Of a DNA stretch of 23,243 bases, positions 14,737-23,143 are shown piece after piece. The notes under the pieces are model-generated. The model made no database searches and was not told the DNA's origin. It worked only from the letters and a program-made list of their open reading frames with translations. The stretch is from a virus, in IMG/VR virus record IMGVR_UViG_3300036845_000080, positions 1-23,243 of that record, one strand, 5' to 3'. Numbering within the stretch: position 1 is the first letter of the stretch; the number at the start of each line of letters is the position of its first letter. The translations under genes and the position numbers were made by a program.

Positions 14737-16311
14737 ATGCCGCGCGTTGCCCAAGCCCCACCACCAGGCGTGTTCCGGGCAGGCACCACGGAGAACTCCA
14801 GCGGCCGCTGGTTCGACGCCGACAACGTGCGCTGGCGGCAAGGCCAGCTGCAGCCGGTCGGCGGCAATGCCGCACTGCCCAACGCCGTCACCGTGGACAC
14901 CCCGCGCGATCTGCTGACCTGGCACGACAACACCTACACGCGCTGGGCCACGATCGGCACCGACAGCAAGCTGTACGCCTATAACTTCAACAGCCAGACA
15001 ATCTACGATATCACCCCTGCCGGTGTGCCGCCGCTGGGCGCGCCCGGCCCGCTGGTCGGCTATGGCCTCGGCGACTATGGCGTCGATGCTTATGGCACCG
15101 CACGCGATCCAGCCGACATCGGTGTGATCGATATCGCCGCCAATCAGGGCGACAAGTGGTCGATGGACACGTTCGGCGAGGATCTGCTGTTCGTGCCGAC
15201 CCAGGATGGTCACCTGTACCACTGGTCGCCCGCAACGCCCACGACAGCGCCCGACCTCATCACCGCGGCGCCAACGATGAACCGCGGCGTCATCGTCACC
15301 GACCAACGCCAGGTCGTGCTGCTCGGCGCCGGCGGTGATCCCCGCAATATCGCCTGGAGCGATCAGGAGAACTACACCGTCTGGGCGCCGAACGTGACCA
15401 ACCTCGCCGGCAGCAAATACTTGCAGACGCAGAGTTACGCGATGACCGCGGTGAAGGTGTCCAGCGGCATCCTGATCTTTACCGCGAGCGATTTGCACAT
15501 GATGTCCTATGTCGGGCCGCCCTATGCCTACGGCATCGTGCAAATCGCCTCGGGCTGCGGGCCGGCCTCGCTGCGTGCGCCGGTGGCGATCGGGTCCACC
15601 GTCATCTGGCCGGGGCTGCAGACGTTCTGGTACTGGGCTGGGTCCGTGCTGCCCATCGCCTGCGATGTCGGCGACTGGTTCTATTCGCTGCTCAACCGTG
15701 ACTACATCGGCCGCCTGTTCGGCAATCCCAACCCCGAGTTCGCCGAGATGTGGTGGCACTGGCCGGATGAGGACAACACCGAGTGCAACCGCTATCTCAT
15801 GGTCAACATCGGGGTGACCGCCAACCAACTCGGCGCGGTGGTCGCGTCCCGCATCTGGAGCATCGGCACCACCAAGCGCAGCTGTGGCGATCCGACCGGC
15901 ACTATGGACTTCCCGATCCTGGGCGGCCCGCTCGGCAGCGGCGGCTCGCTGTTCCTTCATGAGTATGGGTGGACCGACAATGGCGCCCCGCGCGCGGCCG
16001 CCGGCGACATCTACATCGAGAGCGGCGCCATTGCGCTGGGCGAGGGCGATCAGCGCTACAACGTGACGCAGCTGGTGCCGGATTACGTCAGCGCGGTTTC
16101 CGACATGCTGGGCTTTTCGTTCCAGGTCAGCGAGCAGCCGATGGACATGGCCAACAGCTTCGATACCGGGCTGTACAGCCAGGTCAACAACGGGCTGATC
16201 GATGTGCGGTTTTCCGGTCGCACAGCGACCATGCGGATGGAGCCGACCGCCGATGGCGAGTTCACGGTCGGGCGGCCGCGATTGATCATCAAACCCGCCG
16301 GGAAGCGTTGA
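14737..16311 (+). CDS. Tail nozzle / DNA-stabilisation protein (P22 gp10, T7 gp12-like), 524 aa
   Basis: This protein likely forms the distal part of the short tail tube below the adaptor and is expected to be a beta-propeller-type nozzle. Typical features are APPPGVFRAGTTENSSGRWF and DADNVRWRQGQLQPVGG at the N-terminus, a GPLVGYGLGDYGVDAYGTAR segment near 103, and repeated beta-type blades such as DLLFVPTQDGHLYHW and RNIAWSDQENYTVWAP (a frequent nozzle pattern near residue 205-220). No clear ribosome-binding site precedes the ATG, which lies three bases after the previous stop. Together with portal and adaptor it completes the connector of a podovirus. Confidence 0.85.
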   Translation: MPRVAQAPPPGVFRAGTTENSSGRWFDADNVRWRQGQLQPVGGNAALPNAVTVDTPRDLLTWHDNTYTRWATIGTDSKLYAYNFNSQTIYDITPAGVPPLGAPGPLVGYGLGDYGVDAYGTARDPADIGVIDIAANQGDKWSMDTFGEDLLFVPTQDGHLYHWSPATPTTAPDLITAAPTMNRGVIVTDQRQVVLLGAGGDPRNIAWSDQENYTVWAPNVTNLAGSKYLQTQSYAMTAVKVSSGILIFTASDLHMMSYVGPPYAYGIVQIASGCGPASLRAPVAIGSTVIWPGLQTFWYWAGSVLPIACDVGDWFYSLLNRDYIGRLFGNPNPEFAEMWWHWPDEDNTECNRYLMVNIGVTANQLGAVVASRIWSIGTTKRSCGDPTGTMDFPILGGPLGSGGSLFLHEYGWTDNGAPRAAAGDIYIESGAIALGEGDQRYNVTQLVPDYVSAVSDMLGFSFQVSEQPMDMANSFDTGLYSQVNNGLIDVRFSGRTATMRMEPTADGEFTVGRPRLIIKPAGKR

Positions 16312-16312
16312 G

Positions 16313-16528
16313 ATGGCCTACGCGCCCGTTGCTCCGTTTACCGCGCCATTCAGCGGCTCCGACGATCAGAAATTCGCCATGGTGGCTGAAGCGATCAGCC
16401 GTAAGGCGGACGCAACAACGCAGCCAACGTATAGCGCCGTGCTGCTGATCGCGCCGAACGGCTCGGCGTGGCGGCTGTCCGTGGACAACACCGGCGCGCT
16501 ATCGACAGCGGCGGTGCCGCGCACATGA
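16313..16528 (+). CDS. Small hypothetical protein, 71 aa
   Basis: The product has an N-terminal Pro/Ala segment, a helix (DQKFAMVAEAISRKAD) and a beta-like end (SAVLLIAPNGSAWRLSVDNT), reminiscent of small virion or fibre-joint proteins. It starts one base after the nozzle stop and overlaps the next gene as ATGA. Function unknown. Confidence 0.55.
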   Translation: MAYAPVAPFTAPFSGSDDQKFAMVAEAISRKADATTQPTYSAVLLIAPNGSAWRLSVDNTGALSTAAVPRT

Positions 16529-16890
16529 CTGGCGCGGAAAAGACCGAGCGGTTGGTCAAGGCGCTGGAATACGGCGGCCCGACGCATCGCGTCAGTGACG
16601 TGATCGAGTTGCTGCACGCCCGCAAAGCCCAACTGTGGGAGCGCGGCGACGGCTGCATCATCACCGAAATCCACGACTTCCCGCTGTTCAAGGCGGTGCA
16701 TTACTGGCTGATCTTCGGCGGGCTCAAGGATTGCCTGTCGCTGGAGCACGAGATCAACCCGTGGGCGATCGAGCAGGGTTGCAGCATCGCGACCGCGTGC
16801 GGGCGCAAGGGCTGGGGCCGCGTCGCCGCACCCACCGGATGGCGGCCGTTTCTGCCGAACTTTGTGAAAGAGCTTCGCCATGGGCGGTAA
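16525..16890 (+). CDS. T7 gp13-like / GNAT-fold-like phage protein, 121 aa
   Basis: The sequence CIITEIHDFPLFKAVHYWLI followed by FGGLKDCLSLEHEINPWAIE, QGCSIATACGRKGW and a C-terminal NFVKEL matches a phage protein type found between tail and ejection genes that resembles a reduced GNAT acetyltransferase fold. T7 gp13, needed for virion morphogenesis, is the functional comparison. An acetyl-CoA-binding loop (R/Q-x-x-G-x-G/A) is not evident, so enzyme activity is doubtful. The frame is open to 16468, but ATG 16525 makes an ATGA overlap with the previous stop. The gene overlaps the following gene by 11 bases. Confidence 0.6.
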   Translation: MTGAEKTERLVKALEYGGPTHRVSDVIELLHARKAQLWERGDGCIITEIHDFPLFKAVHYWLIFGGLKDCLSLEHEINPWAIEQGCSIATACGRKGWGRVAAPTGWRPFLPNFVKELRHGR

Positions 16891-18049
16891 GTCCACAGGT
16901 GGCGGCACCACGCAGCAAGCCAGCAATACCGGCACGTCAATCCCCGACTGGCTGAGCAGCGCCGCACAAGGCGCGGTCGGCACCGCGCAGAATCTCGCCC
17001 AGCGGCCGTACGATCCGTATGGCGGCCAGATCGTCGCCGGCACGCCGGACGCCACCACGCAGGCGTATCAGCAGATCGCAAACATGCAGGGCGGCACCAC
17101 GGCCGCGAACCAGGCCGCGGCGAACCAGTGGCAGGGCGTGCTGCCCAACCTGCAGAGTGAGACGCCAGGTCAGTTCAACACCGCCACCAACCAGCTCTAC
17201 GGCAACTATCAGCAGCAGGTTATGCAGCCGGCGCAGGGGCTGCTCGGCGGCTACCTGCAAGGCGGCCCGGCAACCGCGCAGCAGATCGGCCAGAACACCC
17301 AGGCGCTGATGTCGCCCTACACGCAGTCGGTCATCGACCCGACCAACCAGCTGATGCAGCAGCAGCTGCACCAGAACCTGCAGACGATCGGTGCCGGCGC
17401 CAATCAGGCCGGAGCGTTCGGCGGCTCGCGGCAAGGCGTACAGGAAGGCGTGGCGCAGTCGCAGGCCGCGCTGGGCAGCGAGCAGTACCTCGGCAACCTG
17501 CTCAACAGCCAATGGAACACGGCACTCACCCCAGCCACGCAGGCGGCGCTGCAGGCCGGGCAGCAGGGCTATGGCGCGGCCGGCACGCTCGCTGGCATGG
17601 GCCAGGCCGGCTACGGCACCGCGGCGACGCAAGGCGCCAACATGGCCGGCACCAACCTGAACCTCGGCATCAACGCAGCGCAGCAAATCCCGTCGCTTGC
17701 CAATGCGCAGCAGACCCAAGGGCTGCAGATGAGCGGTGCGCTGCAAGGTGTCGGTACCGCGCAGCAGGCGCAGCAGCAGCAAGACATCAACGCGCAGATG
17801 GGCCAGTTCTACCAAGGCCAGGACTGGCCGGTGCAGAACCTCGATCTGCTGCTGAGTTCGCTCTCGGGCGTGCCGTACGACACCACCTCGATGCAGTACG
17901 GCCAGAGCATCGCGCCACAGCAGCAGCGGAATGTGGCATCTGGCGCGCTCGGCGGCGCTGCGAGCGGCGCAGCCATTGGCAGTCTGATCCCCGGCGTCGG
18001 CACCGCCATCGGCGCTATCGGCGGTGGGTTGTTAGGAGCGCTCGGCTGA
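16880..18049 (+). CDS. Internal / ejection-type virion protein with glycine zipper, 389 aa
   Basis: The protein is rich in Gln, Ala and Gly. It has a long helical centre with PYTQSVIDPTNQLMQQQLHQ and a GAGANQAGAFGGSRQGVQEG segment (about 172-191) that is common in phage internal or injected proteins, a QDWPVQNLDLLLSSLSG segment (about 315-331), and a C-terminal glycine-zipper helix pair (357-389: GGAASGAAIGSLIPGVGTAI). Such ends may insert in the host membrane when DNA enters. Position after the nozzle matches the ejection gene cluster of podoviruses. The start overlaps the previous gene by 11 bases. Confidence 0.72.
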   Translation: MGGKSTGGGTTQQASNTGTSIPDWLSSAAQGAVGTAQNLAQRPYDPYGGQIVAGTPDATTQAYQQIANMQGGTTAANQAAANQWQGVLPNLQSETPGQFNTATNQLYGNYQQQVMQPAQGLLGGYLQGGPATAQQIGQNTQALMSPYTQSVIDPTNQLMQQQLHQNLQTIGAGANQAGAFGGSRQGVQEGVAQSQAALGSEQYLGNLLNSQWNTALTPATQAALQAGQQGYGAAGTLAGMGQAGYGTAATQGANMAGTNLNLGINAAQQIPSLANAQQTQGLQMSGALQGVGTAQQAQQQQDINAQMGQFYQGQDWPVQNLDLLLSSLSGVPYDTTSMQYGQSIAPQQQRNVASGALGGAASGAAIGSLIPGVGTAIGAIGGGLLGALG

Positions 18050-18501
18050 TGGGCAGCAGCTTTGGCGGCGGCGGTGGGGCAACCGGCTCGATCTTGAGCA
18101 CCGGCGATCCGGCCATGGATGCCATCAATACCGGCGTTTCGCTGACCAATAACCCAATGCCCTCCGGCGATCCGGCGATGGACGCAATCAACATGGGCGT
18201 CACCATGGCCGGCACGCCAACGTCGTCAGGCAGCGGCGGTGGTTTCTTCGGCAACAATGCGGCACTCGGTTCGGCACTGAAGGGCGCCGCGGGTGCCGCC
18301 AAGGACGCCAACACCTCGCAGGCGCAGAAGGCGGCGATCCAGATGGCGAAGGGCAGCCCCGGCAGCCCGATCGATCGCGCCAGCCTGGCAAAGCTGGTGC
18401 AGATGCTTCAGCAGCGTGACGACAGCTATTTCCCGACCGGCGGTCAGGTTGGTGCGCAGCCGGTGCAGATCCCGCGCACCCTGGGGTTGCTGGGCTTCTA
18501 G
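18049..18501 (+). CDS. Hypothetical Gly/Ser-rich virion protein with internal duplication, 150 aa
   Basis: ATG 18049 overlaps the previous stop as TGATG and follows AGGAG at 18034-18038. The frame is open further upstream inside the previous gene, but that part only shadows it. Near the N-terminus a unit GDPAMDAIN-GV occurs twice (about 19-31 and 40-52). A helical region (about 70-105) and an ASLAKLVQMLQQRDDSYFPT segment follow. Its location between two ejection-type proteins suggests it is packaged in the virion. No family recognised. Confidence 0.6.
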   Translation: MGSSFGGGGGATGSILSTGDPAMDAINTGVSLTNNPMPSGDPAMDAINMGVTMAGTPTSSGSGGGFFGNNAALGSALKGAAGAAKDANTSQAQKAAIQMAKGSPGSPIDRASLAKLVQMLQQRDDSYFPTGGQVGAQPVQIPRTLGLLGF

Positions 18502-21000
18502 ATGGGCACCACGACCAGCACCGACGACGACGCCTACACCGCCCAACGCGAGGCGGCGCGCGCGAACATCATTCAGCGCGAAAGCGGTGGCCAGAACATC
18601 TTCTCATCCGCTGGCGACCCGAACATGCCGAAAGAGCAGAAGGGTTCCGGTTATTACCAGTTCATTCCGTCCAGCTGGCGCGAGGCGGCCAACATCGCCG
18701 GTATTGACACCAGCAAGTATCCGTTGGCGATCGATGCACCGCGCACGCTGCAGGACCAAGCATTCAACGCATATTACGCCAAGTATGGCGAGCGACCGTG
18801 GGCACAGAGCGCGCCGGGCAATGCGAGGGCACAGATGGCGAGCACCGACACCGGCACCGACGACACCACCGCAGAACCGACCAGCGGCCTGCTCGGCATC
18901 CCGGCACTGAGCGCGACCGACGCTCAGCTCCGCGACACCATCCGCAAGATGAATACGAGCGTCGGCGGCGGTGACAACAGCAAGCTGTCATGGGCGGCCA
19001 AGATCGGTAACGCAGTCGGTGGCGGCCAGGGCAACCTGAGCGGCCAGGATGCCGAGGACGCCGGCACGCGCAGCCTGATGAACTTCGGCATGGGCCTGCT
19101 GGCCAACTCGGGGTACCACCCGATCCGGACGACGATGGGCGAGGCGCTGGCGGCGGGGCTGCAGGGCGCGCAGGCGTCGGAGCTCGGCAGCCAGCAGCTG
19201 CAGCGCGACACCGTGCAGAAGGCGCTGGGCTACCTGCAAGAGCAGCAGCGTACCGGCATTCAGGCCGGCGAACTGGGGGTCAAGCAGCAGGAATTGGCTT
19301 GGCGGATCGCGCAGTTGAAGGCTGGCCAAGCAGCGGCTGCAGCGGCGGCGCGAACCGCGCTTGGCGGCCCTCCAGCGACGCCAGTGACGCCGGCAATCAA
19401 AACGGGCCCCGCGGAGGTGGCGCCAGCTGACGTAATGCCGGTCCCCCCGATCCCGCCTGAGGGCGGCCCACCTGCCTCAACAGCAGCCGCAGGCGATGGG
19501 GCGTTGCCAGTGCCGCCGGTGCCACCGGAGGGCGGACCGCCAGCAGCAACGGCGAAGGCTCCGGACGGCACGCCGATCGGCAAAGCAGGAGCGTTCGGCT
19601 CTGGCAAGCTGCTCAAGAGCGATGCCGGCACGCCCGGTGACCAAGTGGCCACCGATGTGGCCTTCATGCAGCAAGGTCGGCAACTCGCCCAAGGCGCACC
19701 CGCGCTCACGGCGCGTACAGCGGGGCCTGGCGCACCGACCGGCGGCATATCGCCAGAGCAGCAGGCCATCATCGATAAGATCCAGCCGCAGCCTGGATGG
19801 CCCGGCGCGCCGGCCGCACAGACGCCTCCAACCGAGCCAGCTACCGCGTCGCCGCCACCTCCTGGAACATCAGCGACAATACCCCCCCCGGTGACATCCA
19901 ATGGCGTGACGATCAGCCACCCCGGCAACCGGGGTGACTACATCGTCCAGCACACGATGCCAACGCCGACCACCGGAATCTACGATCCGAACCTGCCGCC
20001 CGAGGACGAGGCGCGCTATCGCACCCAGATCGCGACCGCGCTGCAGGCGAATGCAAACAATCCGGATGAGGCGCAGAAACAGATCTCTACCGCACAGCAG
20101 GAACACGACAAGGCAATCGCGGCGCGTCGCCAGCTAGCGCAGGAAAACGTCGCCAAATTCGAGGCTGGGCAACTCGATACGGTCGGAAAGCAATACGACA
20201 CGCAGCTTGGCGTCTACAATGACGCAGTAAAGGGCAAGTTCGCGACTGGCGAGGATATCATCCAGAAGCGCGCCGCCTCGCAGGATGCTGCCAATCAGAA
20301 GATGCTGGAACCGTATCAGGTCGAGGCGACCAAGGCCGCCCAGATGCAGGCACCACTGAGCCAGCTGCATGAAATAATGCCCATGCTCCCAGTGGGGAGT
20401 GCGGCCATGCTCGACAGCCAGGACAACCGCGACAAGCTAGCTAAGTTTGGCTCTCTGGTGGGCCTGCCGCCGGGCTGGGAAGGCAATCTAAAGGGCGCCG
20501 AGATGTGGCAAAAGGCCGCCAACGGCGTGATCAATCAGGCCATGCAGCAGGATAATACCGGAGTAATGGCCGGGAAATCTGCGGCCATCGCACAACTCAG
20601 AGACCAGCTGCCCGGCCTATCGCAGACGCAGGAAGGCAGGGAGATGACGCTGCTGATGTTGCAAGAATTGGGCGACCGCAAGATCGCGGAAAACACGTTT
20701 ATGCAGCAGTATCATAACAACGATGCAAACCTAAATCCGACACTGAAGGTGCCCGACATGAGCGGTGCGGTAACGGCAATGGGAAAAGCATTGCCGCCGA
20801 TGCTGAAGCTGCCGCCGCCGGACGTTGACCCGAACGCCGAGCCGTCCCCGCAATCTAAAGCCAGGTATCAGACCTACTGGAGAAACATGCCGGAAGGCGG
20901 CAAATATATCGGGTTCGATCAGGACCAAACCGGGCGGTGGCATCCCGCAGTCAGGGTCAAGGCCAAAGGGGAAACCGGGCCGCAGCTGGGGGTGCAGTAG
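18502..21000 (+). CDS. Large internal virion protein with N-terminal lysozyme-like transglycosylase, 832 aa
   Basis: Residues 15-95 look like a lysozyme-fold muramidase: IIQRESGG with Glu27 as the likely catalytic acid, then GSGYYQFIPSSW (48-59) and LQDQAFNAYYAKYGERPW. This arrangement is known in virion transglycosylases that open peptidoglycan during DNA entry, as in the N-terminal domain of T7 gp16. Later parts: a helical region (about 155-285), two Pro/Ala/Gly-rich linkers (about 286-353 and 425-472), the first with a twice-repeated PVPP-PPEGGPP unit, a coiled coil (about 523-558) and a long helical end. It starts directly after the previous stop. Codons become less GC-rich from about 20040 onward. 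Confidence 0.78.
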   Translation: MGTTTSTDDDAYTAQREAARANIIQRESGGQNIFSSAGDPNMPKEQKGSGYYQFIPSSWREAANIAGIDTSKYPLAIDAPRTLQDQAFNAYYAKYGERPWAQSAPGNARAQMASTDTGTDDTTAEPTSGLLGIPALSATDAQLRDTIRKMNTSVGGGDNSKLSWAAKIGNAVGGGQGNLSGQDAEDAGTRSLMNFGMGLLANSGYHPIRTTMGEALAAGLQGAQASELGSQQLQRDTVQKALGYLQEQQRTGIQAGELGVKQQELAWRIAQLKAGQAAAAAAARTALGGPPATPVTPAIKTGPAEVAPADVMPVPPIPPEGGPPASTAAAGDGALPVPPVPPEGGPPAATAKAPDGTPIGKAGAFGSGKLLKSDAGTPGDQVATDVAFMQQGRQLAQGAPALTARTAGPGAPTGGISPEQQAIIDKIQPQPGWPGAPAAQTPPTEPATASPPPPGTSATIPPPVTSNGVTISHPGNRGDYIVQHTMPTPTTGIYDPNLPPEDEARYRTQIATALQANANNPDEAQKQISTAQQEHDKAIAARRQLAQENVAKFEAGQLDTVGKQYDTQLGVYNDAVKGKFATGEDIIQKRAASQDAANQKMLEPYQVEATKAAQMQAPLSQLHEIMPMLPVGSAAMLDSQDNRDKLAKFGSLVGLPPGWEGNLKGAEMWQKAANGVINQAMQQDNTGVMAGKSAAIAQLRDQLPGLSQTQEGREMTLLMLQELGDRKIAENTFMQQYHNNDANLNPTLKVPDMSGAVTAMGKALPPMLKLPPPDVDPNAEPSPQSKARYQTYWRNMPEGGKYIGFDQDQTGRWHPAVRVKAKGETGPQLGVQ

Positions 21001-21002
21001 CC

Positions 21003-22631
21003 ATGCCCTGGTCAAATGTTGACTTTGGCGGCGGCGGTGACGGGCAGCCGTCGTCGTATCCTGACATGACCCCAGGCGTGCCGATGCCAGAGCGCAAGCC
21101 CGGCGTAATGGACACGGCGTTTTCCACCCTGCGCGGTGGCGACAGCGGCACGGAACCGCAGCCTTGGTGGGAACCGCGGGAGGATGTGGGAGCCCAGATC
21201 GCACGTGATCCCGCTGTCCAGCGTATGCGCGGGGCGGCCTATGAAGGTTTCCAGGGCGCACAGCCCCAACAGAGCGGGATCGATCTTATCAACAAGATCC
21301 CTCTCGTCGGCCCTGGGATTATCAACCCGGCGCTGCGGGCTGGATCGGCTGCCCTCGGTGCCCTGGGCGCGGTCGGCTCCGGTGCCATGGCCACGGCCAG
21401 CGAGCTTGCCGCGGATTACCTTCCTGCGAGTTTGATACGGGATATAAATCTCGGGCTGCCTGCCGCGCTGGCGATTGGCGGCGCCGACATCCCGACTCGC
21501 TCCGGGCTCGGTAATATGCCCACGCCAGGCGCCGGTGTGCCGCGCAATCCCACCGCACCCGCACCGGAATACGTAAAGCCTGGTGCGGTGCCCTCGTTCA
21601 CCCAGGCGCAGGTGGAGGCCCGGCAGAACGTCCGCGATGCCGTGACCAAGCTGATGGACCCGACGGTCTCGTCGCCGCCCGCGTCCAGCCCGGTCCCTCC
21701 ACCTCCAGCAGCGGGCGGTCCGGCACCGTTGTGGCAGCGCCTGGTATCGCCTGCTCAGAACCCGCCCCCTGCACCGCCGCCGGGGCTACCGACCAACCTG
21801 GCGGAAGCGCAGGCCGCAACCAACCTGGCCTATCGGGCTAACACCGCAGTCGGTAATCGTACGTTGCCGGGCAGCGTCACCAACAGCGTACTGGACGATC
21901 TCCAGCGACGGGTTCCCACCGGGATGTCATCTGACGTTATCCGAGGAGGTGACCCGCTTACGTCGCTATCCGCGGACCTGGAAAAGTATCGTGACCAACC
22001 GCAGACCTTGGCGCAGCTGCAACAAACATACACCAAGCTGGGCGACGCCGCCGACGCGGAATATAACGCGAAAACCGGCTACACAACGGCCGGGCGCGAC
22101 ATCCTGCAGGTGCAGCAGAACCTGCGTAACCAACTCGCGCCCCCGAACGTGGCCACCGATAATCCCTGGACCCGCGCGCTGCGATCGGCGCAGCAGACTT
22201 TCAAGATGGAAGACCTCGACCGCATTCAGCGCCAGGCTGCCAATTCGGATAACGAGGGCCTCACGATCAAGAACCGGGCCAGCGCGCTGTTAAAAGACGA
22301 TGACGCGATGCGTGGCTATTCGGACGATGAGAAGGCGGCGCTCAGGGACACGGTGCAGAGCGGGTACCTCGGCAACACGATGCGTGCCGTTGGCAGCCGC
22401 CTGATAACGCCCATCGCCACCGCAGCGGGAATGGCCGGTGGTAGCCTGGTTGGCGACCTTACCACGGCCGGAATGGGTGCCGCGGCGGGCGGTCTGCTCG
22501 GTGAAGCCATCCGCTATCCCGTGGCCGAAGCCTACAAGGGCATGCAAGCCAAGAAGCTGCAGGACACCATCAACACAGTCGGCGGTGGTTTCCCGCCACC
22601 GGTCGCAACTGGCTGGACGCCACGGCCTTAG
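21003..22631 (+). CDS. Internal / ejection-type virion protein with two glycine-rich hydrophobic segments, 542 aa
   Basis: Residues about 98-141 (IPLVGPGIINPALRAGSAAL and following GALGAVGSGAMATA) and about 466-510 (LITPIATAAGMAGGSLVGDL then GMGAAAGGLLGEAI) are hydrophobic, Gly/Ala-rich, membrane-active-looking segments. Between them lie a Pro-rich linker (about 223-263) and a helical region with LEKYRDQPQTLAQLQQTYTK and IQRQAANSDNEG. The layout fits a protein ejected into the host envelope. The frame is open to 20937, but ATG 21003 is two bases after the previous stop and is preferred. The stop TAG overlaps the stop of the opposing gene. It is the last gene of the + operon in the window. Confidence 0.72.
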   Translation: MPWSNVDFGGGGDGQPSSYPDMTPGVPMPERKPGVMDTAFSTLRGGDSGTEPQPWWEPREDVGAQIARDPAVQRMRGAAYEGFQGAQPQQSGIDLINKIPLVGPGIINPALRAGSAALGALGAVGSGAMATASELAADYLPASLIRDINLGLPAALAIGGADIPTRSGLGNMPTPGAGVPRNPTAPAPEYVKPGAVPSFTQAQVEARQNVRDAVTKLMDPTVSSPPASSPVPPPPAAGGPAPLWQRLVSPAQNPPPAPPPGLPTNLAEAQAATNLAYRANTAVGNRTLPGSVTNSVLDDLQRRVPTGMSSDVIRGGDPLTSLSADLEKYRDQPQTLAQLQQTYTKLGDAADAEYNAKTGYTTAGRDILQVQQNLRNQLAPPNVATDNPWTRALRSAQQTFKMEDLDRIQRQAANSDNEGLTIKNRASALLKDDDAMRGYSDDEKAALRDTVQSGYLGNTMRAVGSRLITPIATAAGMAGGSLVGDLTTAGMGAAAGGLLGEAIRYPVAEAYKGMQAKKLQDTINTVGGGFPPPVATGWTPRP

Positions 22632-22774
22632 TCGCGATGCATCAACGCGAACGGCAGCCAGATAATGAACAATAGGATACCGGCAACACCGAGCAAAAAC
22701 CCGCCTCCAGAGCCGCCTATCAGCGCCATGAATGTCAGCATCACCAGACTCAGCAGTATGCACACAAATACCAT
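22628..22774 (-). CDS. Small membrane protein, 48 aa
   Basis: The product is almost entirely hydrophobic: a first helix (MVFVCILLSLVMLTFMALI), a GGSGGG turn and a second helix (LLGVAGILLFIIWLPFAL), ending in MHRD. An AAGGAGG lies at a proper distance before the ATG at 22774, the best ribosome-binding site in the window. Its stop (TTA on the + strand, 22628-22630) overlaps the stop of the convergent virion gene. Two-helix proteins of this size may be holin-like, toxic or envelope-modifying; the sequence does not decide. Confidence 0.72.
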   Translation of the reverse strand: MVFVCILLSLVMLTFMALIGGSGGGFLLGVAGILLFIIWLPFALMHRD

Positions 22775-22775
22775 C

Positions 22776-22988
22776 TCACCCCTCCTTATCGATCGCGCCG
22801 GGCGGCGTCTGGGACAGCGACAGCGCGTACTGCATCCACCACTGCGCGTCGCGCTCGGCCAGGACATACTCACGGTCGTAGCCATCGCGGCGGCACGCGT
22901 CGGCAAAGCCCTTGTAGAGCCGCGACAGATTGCGGGCACGGATGGCGCTCATGAGCGCCGGCTGCGCGGGAAACGGGTCGTCGCTCAT
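22776..22988 (-). CDS. Hypothetical protein, 70 aa
   Basis: The start at 22988 (MSDDPFPAQP) has GGAG seven bases upstream; an alternative ATG at 22994 would leave only one base of spacing. The product is helical, with basic residues (IRARNLSRLYKGFADACRRD) and a C-terminal ERDAQWWMQYALSLSQ segment. It ends one base before the start of the small membrane protein gene, so the two are co-translated. No family recognised. Confidence 0.65.
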   Translation of the reverse strand: MSDDPFPAQPALMSAIRARNLSRLYKGFADACRRDGYDREYVLAERDAQWWMQYALSLSQTPPGAIDKEG

Positions 22989-23003
22989 GAGCATTCTCCG
23001 GGA
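22989..23003 (-). promoter_or_regulatory. Ribosome-binding site deciding the start of the 70-aa gene
   Basis: GGAG (complement of 22996-22999) is seven bases from the ATG at 22988 but only one base from the ATG at 22994, which favours the shorter form. Confidence 0.6.
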
Positions 23004-23132
23004 TCAGTAGCAGGTGCGCGTGCAGGTGTTGCCGTAGCAGTTGGTGGTGCAGGACGACCAAGCGGCGGCGATCTGCATAGAGCCGATAGAAAGCGTGATG
23101 ACCGCCAATGCGGCGAGTGCGAGCTTCTTCAT
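23004..23132 (-). CDS. Secreted tetra-cysteine mini-protein, 42 aa
   Basis: ATG 23132 is preceded by AAGGA at a normal distance. Residues 1-24 form a classic Sec signal peptide: MKK, a hydrophobic core and an Ala-rich end (QIAAA before Trp25). The mature part is about 18 residues with four cysteines at 28, 32, 37 and 41, spaced C-X3-C-X4-C-X3-C, with Thr, Asn, Arg and Tyr between. Two disulphides or a metal site are possible. It lies 11 bases after the stop of the ribbon-helix-helix-like gene and 15 bases before the 70-residue gene, in one minus-strand operon. Function unknown. A superinfection-exclusion or envelope role is a guess. Confidence 0.7.
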   Translation of the reverse strand: MKKLALAALAVITLSIGSMQIAAAWSSCTTNCYGNTCTRTCY

Positions 23133-23143
23133 GTGTTGTGTCC

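Noticed and set aside
14344-15960. A 538-codon minus-strand frame opposite the collar fibre and nozzle genes
   Set aside because: It spans two real + strand genes and their junction and carries no recognisable motif.
16525-16890. The GNAT-like protein as an active acetyltransferase
   Set aside because: No clear acetyl-CoA pyrophosphate-binding loop is visible; a structural role like T7 gp13 is more likely.
17512-18048. Upstream extension of the 150-residue gene by 179 codons
   Set aside because: It lies inside the preceding ejection-type gene in another frame, is Arg/Ala/His rich, and the TGATG start at 18049 with AGGAG fits better.
22290-22763. A 157-codon minus-strand frame across the end of the virion operon
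   Set aside because: It shadows both the last virion gene and the well-supported 48-residue membrane gene and has no ribosome-binding site.
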